DNA of 64,000 nt from JAENVT01 sp963805445 (GCA_963805445.1 CAWDUI010000008.1:16503-80502); one strand, 5' to 3'. Shown: positions 17,896 to 29,253, counted from the stretch's first letter. The notes: a model not told the origin generated them from the letters alone. Numbers and translations are program-made.

Positions 17896-18810
17896 TCAAT
17901 GGGCTCCGCCAACGAGCCCCGACACAGATTCCACACCGTGCCGTTCACACCACTCGGCCACCCCTGCGAGCACCCGGACCGGGGTGTGCGGATCGGCGAA
18001 GTTTGCGGTTCCGACCTGCACGGCGCTGGCTCCGGCGAGGATCAGTTCAACCGCGTCCCACCCCGTGGACACTCCCCCGACGCCAACGATTCCCAGGTCA
18101 GGAAGGGCGGCGTGCACGTCGAACACGGTTCGCACGGCCACCGGATGGACCGGGCCGCCGCTATAGCCGCCTCCCCCCACACCGAGCGCCGGTGTGCGAG
18201 AAGCGGGATCGATGACCATCCCGAGCAGGGTGTTGATCAGCGTGACGGCTTCGGCCCCGGCGTGCTGAACGGCTGCCGCAACCTCGACGACGCGATCGGT
18301 GTTGGCACTGAGTTTTGCCCATCGAGCCCGCCCGCACGCCGACGTCGCCTCGATCACGGCCGCCGACAGGTCGGGGTCGTGGGCAAAGATTCCCCGGCGT
18401 CCCTCCAGGTTGGGGCACGAAAGGTTGACCTCGACCGCCACCACGTTGGCCGGCGCCTCGGCCAGTAGTTCGGCCACGCGGCGGTACTCGTCGACGGTGC
18501 GCCCCCAGATACTGACCACCACGCGGGCCCCGATCGCCGTCAGTGTCGGAAGCTCATCTGCGAGCCAGGCAAGCACGCCTGGCCCTTGCAATCCGACCGC
18601 GTTGATCATCCCGACTCCGGCCGGATGAACGCGAGGGGGCGGGTTGCCTTCCCACTCGAACGCGGCGAGTGACTTGACCACATGCGCGCCAATCTCGCCG
18701 AGGTCGAAGAAGGAGTGGAACTCCGCGCCGTGTCCCGCAGTCCCCGACGCGGTCATCACCGGGTTGGGCAGAGCGACCGACCCGACGCGCGTACGAAGGT
18801 CGGCGGTCAT
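17896..18810 (-). CDS. pyrD: dihydroorotate dehydrogenase (class 1)
   Basis: PyrD oxidises dihydroorotate to orotate with FMN. The 304-residue TIM barrel has LPNPVMTASGTAGHGAEFHS, the substrate loop PPPRVHPAGVGMINAVGLQG, and VEVNLSCPNLEGRRGIFAHD. The catalytic base there is Cys, as in the cytosolic class 1B group. The FMN-phosphate end is IVGVGGVSTGWDAVELILAG. Class 1B normally needs a PyrK subunit; none is seen nearby. I chose the ATG at 18810 rather than the TTG one codon upstream. It is intact and downstream of carB after a hairpin-containing gap. A pyrF gene, common here, is absent. Confidence 0.93.
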   Translation of the reverse strand: MTADLRTRVGSVALPNPVMTASGTAGHGAEFHSFFDLGEIGAHVVKSLAAFEWEGNPPPRVHPAGVGMINAVGLQGPGVLAWLADELPTLTAIGARVVVSIWGRTVDEYRRVAELLAEAPANVVAVEVNLSCPNLEGRRGIFAHDPDLSAAVIEATSACGRARWAKLSANTDRVVEVAAAVQHAGAEAVTLINTLLGMVIDPASRTPALGVGGGGYSGGPVHPVAVRTVFDVHAALPDLGIVGVGGVSTGWDAVELILAGASAVQVGTANFADPHTPVRVLAGVAEWCERHGVESVSGLVGGAH

Positions 18811-18829
18811 CAACCGCTCGTCTCACTAG

Positions 18830-18874
18830 CGTTTGACGGCTGCGGCCCCGCATGGGGGCGCCAGTCGTCAAACG
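18830..18874 (-). other. long imperfect hairpin between carB and pyrD
   Basis: CGTTTGACG at 18830-18838 and CGTCAAACG at 18866-18874 are a perfect 9-base inverted repeat. Pairing continues inward almost to a small GCAT loop (CTGcgGCCCC against GGGGgCGCCAG), about 20 pairs with a few mismatches. No U-run follows. It could be an intercistronic processing or stability element that separates carB from pyrD expression. Confidence 0.55.
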
Positions 18875-18934
18875 TCGGGTGAATGGAGGGTGGAGTGGCG
18901 ACGAGTGTGCCGGCAACGGGGCGTCCGGGAGCCG

Positions 18935-22224
<3,290 letters not shown>

Positions 22225-22225
<1 letters not shown>

Positions 22226-23319
22226 CAGGACCTCGCGTCCATCAGCTCGGCGAACATGTCGAACAGGTACCTCGAGTCGTGCGGGCCGGGCCCGGCTTCG
22301 GGGTGGTACTGCACGCTGAATGCCGGCGCCCCCAGCACCCGCATGCCCTCGTTGGTCTGATCGTTGAGGTTGAGATGCGTCACCTCGACCTTGCCGTCGA
22401 GGCTCGCCGTATCGACGCAGAAGTTGTGGTTCTGGCTGGTGATCTCGATGTGGCCCGACGCTTCGTGTCGCACCGGATGGTTGCCGCCATGATGACCGAA
22501 CGGCAGTTTGAACGTCTCTCCGCCGAGCGCCCGGCTGAGGAGTTGATGACCGAGGCAGATGCCGAAGATCGGCACCTCCCCGAGCAGTTCGGCGATCGTG
22601 TCGACCGCATACCCGACCATCGCCGGATCGCCAGGACCGTTCGACAGGAACACGCCATCGGGTTTGCGGGCCAGCACCTCGGCCGAGGTCGTGGACGCCG
22701 GGACGACATCGACGACGCCGAGCCCGGCGAGGTGGCGCACCATCGTGCGTTTGATGCCGAAGTCGAATGCGACGATTCGGCGACCTCCATCGACCGCGTT
22801 GCCTGCGCTGTACGGCGCGGTACACGTCACGTCGGCAACAAGGTCGATGCCGTCCGTGCCGGGCTCGTCGTTCGCCGCGGCACGAAGCGACGCTTCGTGC
22901 GCAGTCCCGAAGGCGCCGGACATCGCGCCGGTTTCGCGCAGGATGCGAGTGAGGCGGCGCGTGTCGATCCCGCCGATCGCGCTGACACCGTGATGTCGCA
23001 ACATCGCATCGAGCGATTGCTCCGCCCGATGGTTGCTGTGGCGCCGGGCCATCTCGCGGACGATCACGCCACGGCAGAACGGCCGCTCGGACTCGAGATC
23101 GGCGTCGTTGGTCCCGTAGTTGCCGATGTGCGGATACGTGAAGGTGATGATCTGTCCGGCGTACGACGGGTCGGTGATGACCTCCTGATATCCGCTCATC
23201 ACGGTGTTGAAGACCACTTCGCCGCTGGCGATGCCGTCGGGCGGGTCGGCGCCGAAGAGCTCGCCTTCGAAGACGCTGCCATCGGCCAGGACCAGAGCCG
23301 CCTCCCGGATCACTGGCAC
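22225..23319 (-). CDS. carA: carbamoyl-phosphate synthase small subunit
   Basis: CarA is the glutaminase that supplies ammonia to CarB. The 364-residue protein has the N-terminal domain (REAALVLADGSVFEGELFGA, VVFNTVMSGYQEVITDPSYA). The class I glutamine amidotransferase domain follows, with nucleophile loop IFGICLGHQLLSRALGG and the His-Glu pair in SVQYHPEAGPGPHD. The start is the GTG at 23319. A short upstream ORF ends 10 bases inside this gene, so initiation may be coupled to leader translation. It is intact. Confidence 0.97.
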
Positions 23320-23489
23320 ACCATCATTGACGGGAACATCGGCCTCGATGGGAACAGACGCTGCATATTCATGCAGTCTAATGCATGACTATGGGGGGAT
23401 CGGAACTCGGTGACCGGATCTGGGCACCACGGCCCGTTCACAGCACCAGGGCGGGCGCGCAGACTGGCGCCCAGATCGATGAACCACAC
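23310..23489 (-). CDS. putative 59-residue leader ORF overlapping the carA start
   Basis: A GTG at 23489 is preceded by a strong Shine-Dalgarno GGGAGGAG (23496-23503) at 6 bases. The frame stays open for 59 codons and ends with TGA at 23312-23310, ten bases inside carA. The product (starting VWFIDLGASLRARPGAVNGP, ending PMFPSMMVCQ) matches no family I know and has no obvious codon bias. I infer a regulatory leader peptide or a spurious ORF rather than a conserved protein. Its value is positional: a good ribosome site sits directly after a PyrR-like hairpin and its stop is coupled to carA. Confidence 0.35.
   Translation of the reverse strand: MWFIDLGASLRARPGAVNGPWCPDPVTEFRSPHSHALDCMNMQRLFPSRPMFPSMMVCQ
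23362..23386 (-). promoter_or_regulatory. pair of mutually exclusive stems upstream of carA
   Basis: On the minus-strand RNA, CAUGCA-UUAGAC-UGCAUG (23386-23369) and CUGCAU-GAAU-AUGCAG (23376-23361) are two perfect 6-base stems sharing the same UGCAU segment, so only one can form at a time. As DNA, the TGCATATTCATGCA palindrome at 23362-23375 could also be an operator. The site is about 40-65 bases before the carA start. Confidence 0.4.
23417..23477 (-). other. long-range stem in the carA leader
   Basis: GATCTGGGC at 23417-23425 and GCCCAGATC at 23469-23477 are a perfect 9-base inverted repeat. They enclose about 43 bases containing a second 5-base stem (GCCCG at 23432-23436 with CGGGC at 23452-23456). 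It lies inside the leader ORF, so ribosome passage would open it. Confidence 0.45.
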
Positions 23490-23500
23490 GATTTGCTCCT

Positions 23501-23525
23501 CCCGTATGGGCCTCACGGGACCCAT
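23501..23525 (-). promoter_or_regulatory. PyrR-like binding hairpin before the carA leader ribosome site
   Basis: On the minus-strand RNA, AUGGG and CCCAU form a stem around the loop UCCCGUGAGG. The stretch GGUCCCGUGAGGCC matches 12 of 14 positions of the PyrR recognition sequence ARUCCNGNGAGGYU, with the same stem-loop layout. In the alternative fold the loop bases CCCGU pair with ACGGG, which overlaps the start of the Shine-Dalgarno GGGAGGAG. PyrR binding would therefore decide whether that site is exposed. Regulation by PyrR and UMP is an inference; pyrR is not in the window. Confidence 0.6.
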
Positions 23526-23539
23526 TTCACGGCAGGGCG

Positions 23540-23545
23540 AGACTA
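23540..23545 (-). promoter_or_regulatory. probable -10 element of the carA operon
   Basis: TAGTCT on the minus strand. A start about 7 bases downstream would begin the RNA just before the PyrR-like hairpin, as in other pyr leaders. A weak TGTGGC lies 17 bases upstream. Confidence 0.4.
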
Positions 23546-23603
23546 GCAGGAGGCCGGCGCCCGCCACAGGAACCGCTGGCGGACATCTGCTCGAAAGCGG
23601 TGG

Positions 23604-23609
23604 TACCTT
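23604..23609 (+). promoter_or_regulatory. probable -10 element for the glycosyltransferase gene (leaderless)
   Basis: TACCTT lies 6 bases before the ATG at 23616, with no Shine-Dalgarno between. It matches the leaderless layout seen at mihF, 37,635 and 43,919. Confidence 0.45.
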
Positions 23610-23615
23610 GCCCGG

Positions 23616-24512
23616 ATGCCAGATCTTCGCGGCACGGTGGTGCTGGCGACCTACAACAGCGGCGCCTCGGTCGGTCCGGTGCTGGCGGAGCTCGAGGAGG
23701 CTGCGTCGGTCCTGCGCCGCTCGGGCATCGAGATCGACGTCTTGCTGGTCGACGACTCCAGTCCCGACAACACTGCGGCGATCGCCGCCGATGAGGCCGC
23801 CAGGCTCGGAATCAAGCTCGATGTGCTCACCGGCGCCAACCTCGGCCTGGGCGGCTCGCAGCTGGCGGGCTTCGGATACCTGCTCCGCCAGGGCGGACGC
23901 GACTTCTTCGCCACGCTCGACCCCGACGGCCACCACGACGCACGGCAGCTCGTCGACCTCGTACGTACATTCGTGGCCCGACGCAGTGGGGTCACGATCG
24001 GTTCACGATGGGTACGGGGTGGCTCCTCCCCCGGTACGTCTGCATTGCGCTCGGTCATCAGCCGGACCGCAAACGTCCTGGCGCGGCGCATCATCGGATT
24101 GAAGGGCGTGCACGACGCGACGACATCGTTTCGGATCATCCGTCCCGATGTCGCCCAGTTGTGGATCGACCGCGAGGTCCCCGCCGATGGGTACGGCTAC
24201 TTCACGACGTCGGTCGCCGTGGCGCAGGCCGCCGGGTTCTCCGTCACGGAGTGCCCGATCACGTTCCGACCCCGTTACGCCGGCGTTCGCTCGCTCTCGT
24301 TCTCCGACGTGATCGCGTTCTGGCGCAGTCTGCACGCGACCACGCGTGCTGGTTGCCGATGTGCGCAGCGAAGGCCGTCGCGATCAGGCCACCTGGGCGG
24401 CTCGATCACCGCGCATGCAAGCCCAGCCGGCATCGTCGAACTCGCAGTTCGGCGCCGCAGAGGAGCTGGAGAACCTCGCCCAGGCCAACCGGTTCTTCGG
24501 ATGGATCGCTGA
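23616..24512 (+). CDS. family 2 glycosyltransferase (DPM1-like), probably fused to the next methyltransferase
   Basis: A GT-A glycosyltransferase resembling dolichyl/polyprenyl-phosphate mannose synthases: GTVVLATYNSGASVGPVLAE at the N-terminus, DVLLVDDSSPDNT, and the metal/sugar motif FFATLDPDGHHDARQL (DxD-type). VTIGSRWVRGGSSPGTS and the acceptor-side FRPRYAGVRSLSFSDVIAFW follow. It would transfer a sugar to a lipid carrier at the membrane face. After about 24335 this frame becomes nonsense to its stop at 24512. Removing one base carries it straight into the methyltransferase frame without a stop. The combined length (1534 bases) has the remainder for exactly one insertion. Confidence 0.85.
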   Translation: MPDLRGTVVLATYNSGASVGPVLAELEEAASVLRRSGIEIDVLLVDDSSPDNTAAIAADEAARLGIKLDVLTGANLGLGGSQLAGFGYLLRQGGRDFFATLDPDGHHDARQLVDLVRTFVARRSGVTIGSRWVRGGSSPGTSALRSVISRTANVLARRIIGLKGVHDATTSFRIIRPDVAQLWIDREVPADGYGYFTTSVAVAQAAGFSVTECPITFRPRYAGVRSLSFSDVIAFWRSLHATTRAGCRCAQRRPSRSGHLGGSITAHASPAGIVELAVRRRRGAGEPRPGQPVLRMDR

Positions 24513-25149
24513 CGAGCTCGCACCTCACCTCGGTCAACGGATCCTCGAAGTCGGCGCCGGAATCGGCACGATCGCGACCAAACTCGCAGAGCGGAAGCCC
24601 GCCAGCGAAATCACCGCAATCGAACCGGCCGAGAACCTCTTCGAAGAACTGCTGCAGAAGGCATCGCGACTTCGCAACGTGACGGCCCTGCAACTCACGT
24701 CGCAGGAACTGGCACGCACCCGGCCGCAGCAGTTCGACTCGATCATCTACATCAACGTGCTCGAGCACATTCTCGACGATGCCGCGGAGATGAACACGGC
24801 GTTCGACCTCGTGGCACCTGGCGGGTCGCTCGGGGTGTTCGTTCCGGCGATGCCACGGCTGTACGGCAGCCTCGACTTCAAGTCGGGGCACCATCGCCGG
24901 TACGACAAGTCACTGCTGCGCCAGGCGGTCGCCGGCGCCGGGTTCGAGATCGTCGAGGTTCGCTATCTCGAAGTCGCCGGCATCGTGCCGTACTGGCTGA
25001 TGTACCGCCTGCTGAACCGGCAATCACTCAGCGCTCCGTCCTCGGCCGTCTTCGACCGCGCTGTCGTGCCGGTGAGCAAGCTGATCCAGCGACTGGTGCC
25101 CAACCCGCCGTTCGGCAAGAACCTCTTGCTGATCGCCCGCAGGCGCTAG
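24346..25149 (+). CDS. class I SAM-dependent methyltransferase (C-terminal half of a likely GT2-MT protein)
   Basis: The methyltransferase fold starts around 24415 (an ATG, MQAQPASSNSQFGAAEELEN). Motif I is ILEVGAGIGTIATKLAERKP, followed by ITAIEPAENLFEEL and motif IV SIIYINVLEHILDDAAEMNT. SGHHRRYDKSLLRQAV, typical of methyltransferases paired with GT2 enzymes, comes next. With one base removed near 24340 it is continuous with the upstream glycosyltransferase; alternatively it starts at the GTG at 24346 or ATG at 24415 as a separate gene. Its stop overlaps that of the convergent DUF2079 gene by 4 bases. Substrate unknown, probably a glycolipid or polyprenyl-linked sugar. Confidence 0.82.
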   Translation: MLVADVRSEGRRDQATWAARSPRMQAQPASSNSQFGAAEELENLAQANRFFGWIADELAPHLGQRILEVGAGIGTIATKLAERKPASEITAIEPAENLFEELLQKASRLRNVTALQLTSQELARTRPQQFDSIIYINVLEHILDDAAEMNTAFDLVAPGGSLGVFVPAMPRLYGSLDFKSGHHRRYDKSLLRQAVAGAGFEIVEVRYLEVAGIVPYWLMYRLLNRQSLSAPSSAVFDRAVVPVSKLIQRLVPNPPFGKNLLLIARRR

Positions 25150-26702
25150 CTCGCCGTCTTGCGTTTGGCGACCAGCACGTCGTCGGCATCGAACAGCACT
25201 TCGTAGGGGCCGTCTGGCGCGATCAGGCTGGCAACCAACGCTTGCTGCGCCGGGCCGACCTGCGTTCGATCGAGCACGATGTAGTCGATGGTCGACGGAT
25301 CCGGCAATCGATATCCGTCATCGTTGCCCCAGTAGGACGGAACCCACGGGTTGGGCCAGTCGTAGATCTGCGCCCGATGGGAGAGGTGCGGCAACAAGGT
25401 GTAGGTGGCCGCCACAGAGGCATCAGCCGGCACCAACTTCAAGGCCTCACGCATCGACGCGTGACGCGGAGTCGGCCGTGCCCACACGTTGTACGAATCG
25501 CCGACCGGTGACGGCGACCAGGCGACGTTGGTCATGTACGCGCAGCCGAGCAGCCAGATGGGCAGCACGATGTGCATCACCTTGAAGCGCCACAACACCC
25601 GACCGCCTTCGATCGCCGCGATCATCAACGGTGCGATCATCATCGCCGTGTATTGGTAGTGGATGCTTCTGGCGTACGGGCTGAGGCCGATCACGCTGGC
25701 CAACATCTGCGGGGCTGCCATCAGCAGCGCCAGGGGAGCCGCCAGTGGCAACCCACCGAGCGGCAGGGCCAGATCGCGATAGAAGCGCAGCCGATCGGGC
25801 TGAGTCGCGTCTCCGATCACACGGTTCGGATGTCGCACTATGGCCTCGATGATCGCCGGGACGTCTTTGCCGTAGTTGCTGTAGAAGTACTGGATGTAGA
25901 ACGGCTGCTTGCCCTGGTTGAAGTGTGGGATCACGAACTTGGTGGCGATCACATACCATCCGACTCCCAGGCCCAGCGTCCACAGCGCCATCACCCGGTC
26001 ACGGTGGTCACCTTTGCCTGGCCGGTACATGAACGCCAAGATCAGTCCGAGCATGATCACGACCAGGGCCGCGTCTTCGCGGATCGACAGAGCGATCAGC
26101 AGTGCGACGAACATGCCGCGCCAACGGCGATGGCTGGCGAACCACCACGCATAGAGCAGCGGCGCGATCACCAGAGCCTCCGGGTGGAAGTTGGCCCAGC
26201 TGATCCATTGGATCGGCGCGTACATCAGATAGACGACCGCGAACAGCAGCCCCATCCACGGTTTGGCGAACCGGTCCCTTGCGATCAGGTAGATCGGAAA
26301 CGCGGCGGCGGCCAACCCCACGGCCTGCGCCACGTAGAGGAACGAGGGTCCCGCACCGAGCCAGTAGAACGGGACGAAGACGACGACGATCAGGTTGAGG
26401 TGGTGTCCCCAGAACTCCATGCCACGAACGGTCATGAAGCTCTGCCCGCCGCGCGACACCAGCCAGAAGCCCTGGTCATAGATGCCCATGTCGTACGACC
26501 ACGTGCCGAAGTTGTCGTGGTGCTGCACGCCCAGCTTGCCGAACACGAGAGCGAACAGGGCCGCGCCCGCGGCAGTGAACCACGCAGCTGGATGGATGGT
26601 CGAGAACCGCTCGACCCATCGCTCGAGACGGCTCACGGTGATCTCGTCGGTGGGGTCGTCGACCGGCTCCACGCTGGAGGCGACGTCATCCTCGGCGATC
26701 AC
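25146..26702 (-). CDS. DUF2079 multi-pass membrane protein
   Basis: A 518-residue integral membrane protein with about ten hydrophobic segments after an acidic cytoplasmic N-terminus (residues 1-35). Conserved family features are SYDMGIYDQGFWLVSRGGQS with WGHHLNLIVVVFVPFYWLGA in the first part, FHPEALVIAPLLYAWW, and the re-entrant LSIREDAALVVIMLG. The C-terminal soluble domain (about 400-518) ends in DYIVLDRTQVGP ... EVLFDADDVLVAKRK. The family resembles GT-C glycosyltransferases, so a lipid-linked sugar transferase role beside the GT2-MT gene is plausible but unproven. It is intact, with a GTG start. Confidence 0.85.
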   Translation of the reverse strand: MIAEDDVASSVEPVDDPTDEITVSRLERWVERFSTIHPAAWFTAAGAALFALVFGKLGVQHHDNFGTWSYDMGIYDQGFWLVSRGGQSFMTVRGMEFWGHHLNLIVVVFVPFYWLGAGPSFLYVAQAVGLAAAAFPIYLIARDRFAKPWMGLLFAVVYLMYAPIQWISWANFHPEALVIAPLLYAWWFASHRRWRGMFVALLIALSIREDAALVVIMLGLILAFMYRPGKGDHRDRVMALWTLGLGVGWYVIATKFVIPHFNQGKQPFYIQYFYSNYGKDVPAIIEAIVRHPNRVIGDATQPDRLRFYRDLALPLGGLPLAAPLALLMAAPQMLASVIGLSPYARSIHYQYTAMMIAPLMIAAIEGGRVLWRFKVMHIVLPIWLLGCAYMTNVAWSPSPVGDSYNVWARPTPRHASMREALKLVPADASVAATYTLLPHLSHRAQIYDWPNPWVPSYWGNDDGYRLPDPSTIDYIVLDRTQVGPAQQALVASLIAPDGPYEVLFDADDVLVAKRKTAS

Positions 26703-26735
26703 GTCGCGATGATAGGTGTCAGATCGGTGCGGATC

Positions 26736-27158
26736 TCAGGCAGTGGGGCGCAGCACCGGCACCAGCGACGAGAGGACGCCGTTGACGAAGCGACCCGAGT
26801 CGTCGGTGGAGAAGCGCTTGGCCAACTCGACGGCCTCGTTGAGGACCACCGCCACCGGTACGTCACGGCGGCCGAGCAGCTCGAACCCGGCGATTCGCAG
26901 GACCGTCCGGTCGATCGTCGGCATGCGCGCCAGCGTCCAGCCCTTGGCGTACGTGGTGATCGCATCATCGAGCCGGGTCTGGTTCTGCTCGACGCCCTCG
27001 ACCAGCATCGTGGTCAGCTCGTCGGCCTCCGAGATCTGTGCAGCCAGCACCTCACTCGCCGAGATGCCCTTCGAATCCGCCTCGTACAACAACATCATCG
27101 CCCGTTCGCGCGAGTCCGAACGTTCGTCGTCAGCGGGGCGAACCCTGCGTCGTGTCAC
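26736..27158 (-). CDS. nusB: transcription antitermination factor NusB
   Basis: NusB with NusE binds boxA RNA in rRNA antitermination. The 140-residue helical protein has SRERAMMLLYEADSKGISAS, LDDAITTYAKGWTLARMPTI, DRTVLRIAGFELLGRRDVPV and AVVLNEAVELAKRFSTDDSG then RFVNGVLSSL, the classic NusB C-terminus. The GTG at 27158 overlaps the region just after the efp stop (27160). It is intact, in the usual efp-nusB order. Confidence 0.95.
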   Translation of the reverse strand: MTRRRVRPADDERSDSRERAMMLLYEADSKGISASEVLAAQISEADELTTMLVEGVEQNQTRLDDAITTYAKGWTLARMPTIDRTVLRIAGFELLGRRDVPVAVVLNEAVELAKRFSTDDSGRFVNGVLSSLVPVLRPTA

Positions 27159-27159
27159 C

Positions 27160-27724
27160 TCAAACTCGGGTGATGTAGTCGCCGCTGCGAGTGTCGACCT
27201 TGACCCGGTCGCCCGGGTTGATGAACAGCGGAACCTGCAGCACCAGCCCGGTCTCGAGCGTTGCCGGCTTGCGAGCGCCCGACACACGGTCGCCCTGCAT
27301 GCCTGGCTCGGTGTCGGCGATGACCAGCTCGACCGACGCCGGAATCTCGACCGAGACGATCTCGCCTTGGTAGAACGCGATGATCGCGACAGCCTGCTCG
27401 ACCATGTAGTTGGCGGCATCGCCGAGTGCCACGGGGTCGACTTGGATCTGGTCGTAGTTGTCGGTGTCCATGAAGACGTACTCGTCTCCGTCGCGGTACA
27501 GGAACTGCATGTCCTTCTTCTCGAGCAGCGCCTGCTCGCACGCGCACCCCGGCATTGAAGGTGCGGTCGAACACGTTGCCCGTCTTGACGTTGCGGAGCT
27601 TGGTGCGCACGAAGGCGCCACCTTTGCCAGGCTTGACGTGCTGGAACTCGACCACCTGGAACAACCCGTTGTCGAGCTCCAGGGTGATTCCGTTCTTCAG
27701 GTCGTTGGTGGTGATGGCGGGCAC
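27160..27724 (-). CDS. efp: elongation factor P (frameshifted)
   Basis: EF-P relieves ribosome stalling at polyproline. Domain I has AITTNDLKNGITLELDNGLF and HVKPGKGGAFVRTKLRNVKT, with the modifiable Lys in KPGKGG. Domains II-III carry LLEKKDMQFLYRDGDEYVFM, DTDNYDQIQV and the C-terminal PLFINPGDRVKVDTRSGDYI. One shift near 27540 separates them. Dropping a G in GTGCGCGTGCGAG gives GVRVEQALLEKKD, the family sequence. The GTG at 27724 has an AGGA 7 bases upstream and lies 28 bases inside the end of pepP. Confidence 0.95.
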
Positions 27725-28808
27725 GGTGAATCCTTCGGCGATGCAGTCAGTACGCGGCATCCATTCTCGGTCACGACGACCAGGTCTTCGACACGGATAC
27801 CGCCGAAGCCTTCACGATAGACCCCCGGCTCCACGGTCACTACGTCCCCGACCTGCAATTTCAGGTCACCGGTGCTGTTGATGAACGGGTCTTCGTGGAT
27901 CACCAGTCCGACGCCGTGACCCGTGCCGTGACTGAACCAGTCGGCGTAGCCCGACTCGGCGATCGAATCGCGGCACACGGCATCGAGCTCCGACGTGCTG
28001 AGCCCGGCCTCGACAGCGGCGACGCCGGCTCGCTGCGCGGCAAGCACGACCTCGTACAACTCCTGCTGTTGCGATGGTGGGCTCGCCGACGAAGAACGTG
28101 CGCGTCATGTCGCTGTGATAGCCGTCGTACAGCGCGCCGACATCGATGATGACGGTGTGGCCCGCTTCGATCACGGTGTCGGTCGGGCGATGATGCGGGC
28201 GGGCTGCGTTGATCGGACCGGCGGCAACGATCGTCTCGTAACTCGGCCCGTCTGCCCCGAGCTCGCGCATGCGGATCTCCAACTGATTCCGCACCTCCGC
28301 CTCGGTCCGCCCGAGCAGCCCGCCGGTCTCGTGCAATTCGGCCAGTGCCGAGTCCGCGATCCGGCACGCCTCGGCCATCCGGGCGATCTCGCCGGCATCC
28401 TTGCGCCGCCGCTCGGCTTCGACCACCCCGCCGACAGGCACCAGCGCCGGCTCGAACAGACGCCTCGTACCGCTGGAACTGCTCGTACGTCACGTGGGCC
28501 GCCTCGAATCCCAACGAGGCGAAGGGGCCAACTTCGGCTGCAAGCGCATCGAGCAGAGCGGCACCCGACAGACCGACGAGCACCCGACCATCGACACCGG
28601 CCGCCGCCATCTGCGCGGCGGCTTGGTCGCCGTACCGCCCATCGGTGACCAGCACCAGGTCATCGGGGGTGATCAGCACCCAACCGTTGGAGCCCGTGAA
28701 GCCGGTCAACCAGCGGATGTTCGTCAGGCTGCTGATGAGCAGCGCGTCGGCCTGGGCAAAGCGATCGCGGACGCGGGCGCAGCGACCGGCGACCTCGAGC
28801 GGTGGCAT
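27697..28808 (-). CDS. pepP: M24 family Xaa-Pro peptidase (frameshifted)
   Basis: A creatinase-fold, dinuclear-metal aminopeptidase that cleaves residues before proline. The N-terminal domain (RFAQADALLISSLTNIRWLT, GFTGSNGWVLITPDDLVLVT) precedes the pita-bread domain. Its metal ligands are Asp in DVGALYDGYHSDMTRTF, His in HGTGHGVGLVIHE, Glu in TVEPGVY and Glu in GGIRVEDL. Shifts near 28460 and 28070 break the line; the 1112-base length fits two extra bases. It overlaps aroQ by TGATG and efp by 28 bases. Confidence 0.93.
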
Positions 28809-29249
28809 CACGATGCGCTCAGCTTGGCGGCGACGGCCTCGACCGCGAGTCGATAGCCGTGGATCCCGAACCCCATGATCGATCCGGTCGACACCGGTGC
28901 GATCACGCTGGTGTGTCGCCATGGCTCACGGGCATTCGGGTTGGAGATGTGCACCTCGACGATCGGCCCGTCGAACGCGGCGAGTGCATCGTGGATGCTC
29001 CATGCATAGTGGGTGAAGGCGCCGGGATTGATGATGATCGCAGCAGCACTCCCCCGCGCTGCGTGAATGGCATCGACCAGCGCACCCTCGTGGTTCGTCT
29101 GGAACGCTGACACCTCATGGCCGAACTCACGGGCGACGTCCGTGGTGAACGTCGACGTAGTCGTCGAGCGTTGCGGTGCCGTAGATGTGCGGCTCGCGCT
29201 GGCCGAGGAGGTTGAGGTTCGGACCATGTAGAAGGGTGATCAGGGCCAC
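28808..29249 (-). CDS. aroQ: type II 3-dehydroquinate dehydratase (frameshifted)
   Basis: AroQ makes 3-dehydroshikimate. The N-terminus is ALITLLHGPNLNLLGQREPH (GTG start at 29249). The main part, in another frame after a shift near 29150, has SAFQTNHEGALVDAIHAARG, AIIINPGAFTHYAWSIHDAL with the catalytic His, and IVEVHISNPNAREPWRHTSV. About 147 residues once one base is removed. It is part of the aroC-aroK-aroB-aroQ chain, separated from aroB by the GNAT gene. Confidence 0.94.
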
Positions 29250-29253
29250 GGCT

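Noticed and set aside
23506..23525. Rho-independent terminator for the GT2 side
   Set aside because: The stem is only 5 pairs and lacks a U-run on either strand; the PyrR-loop match is a better reading.
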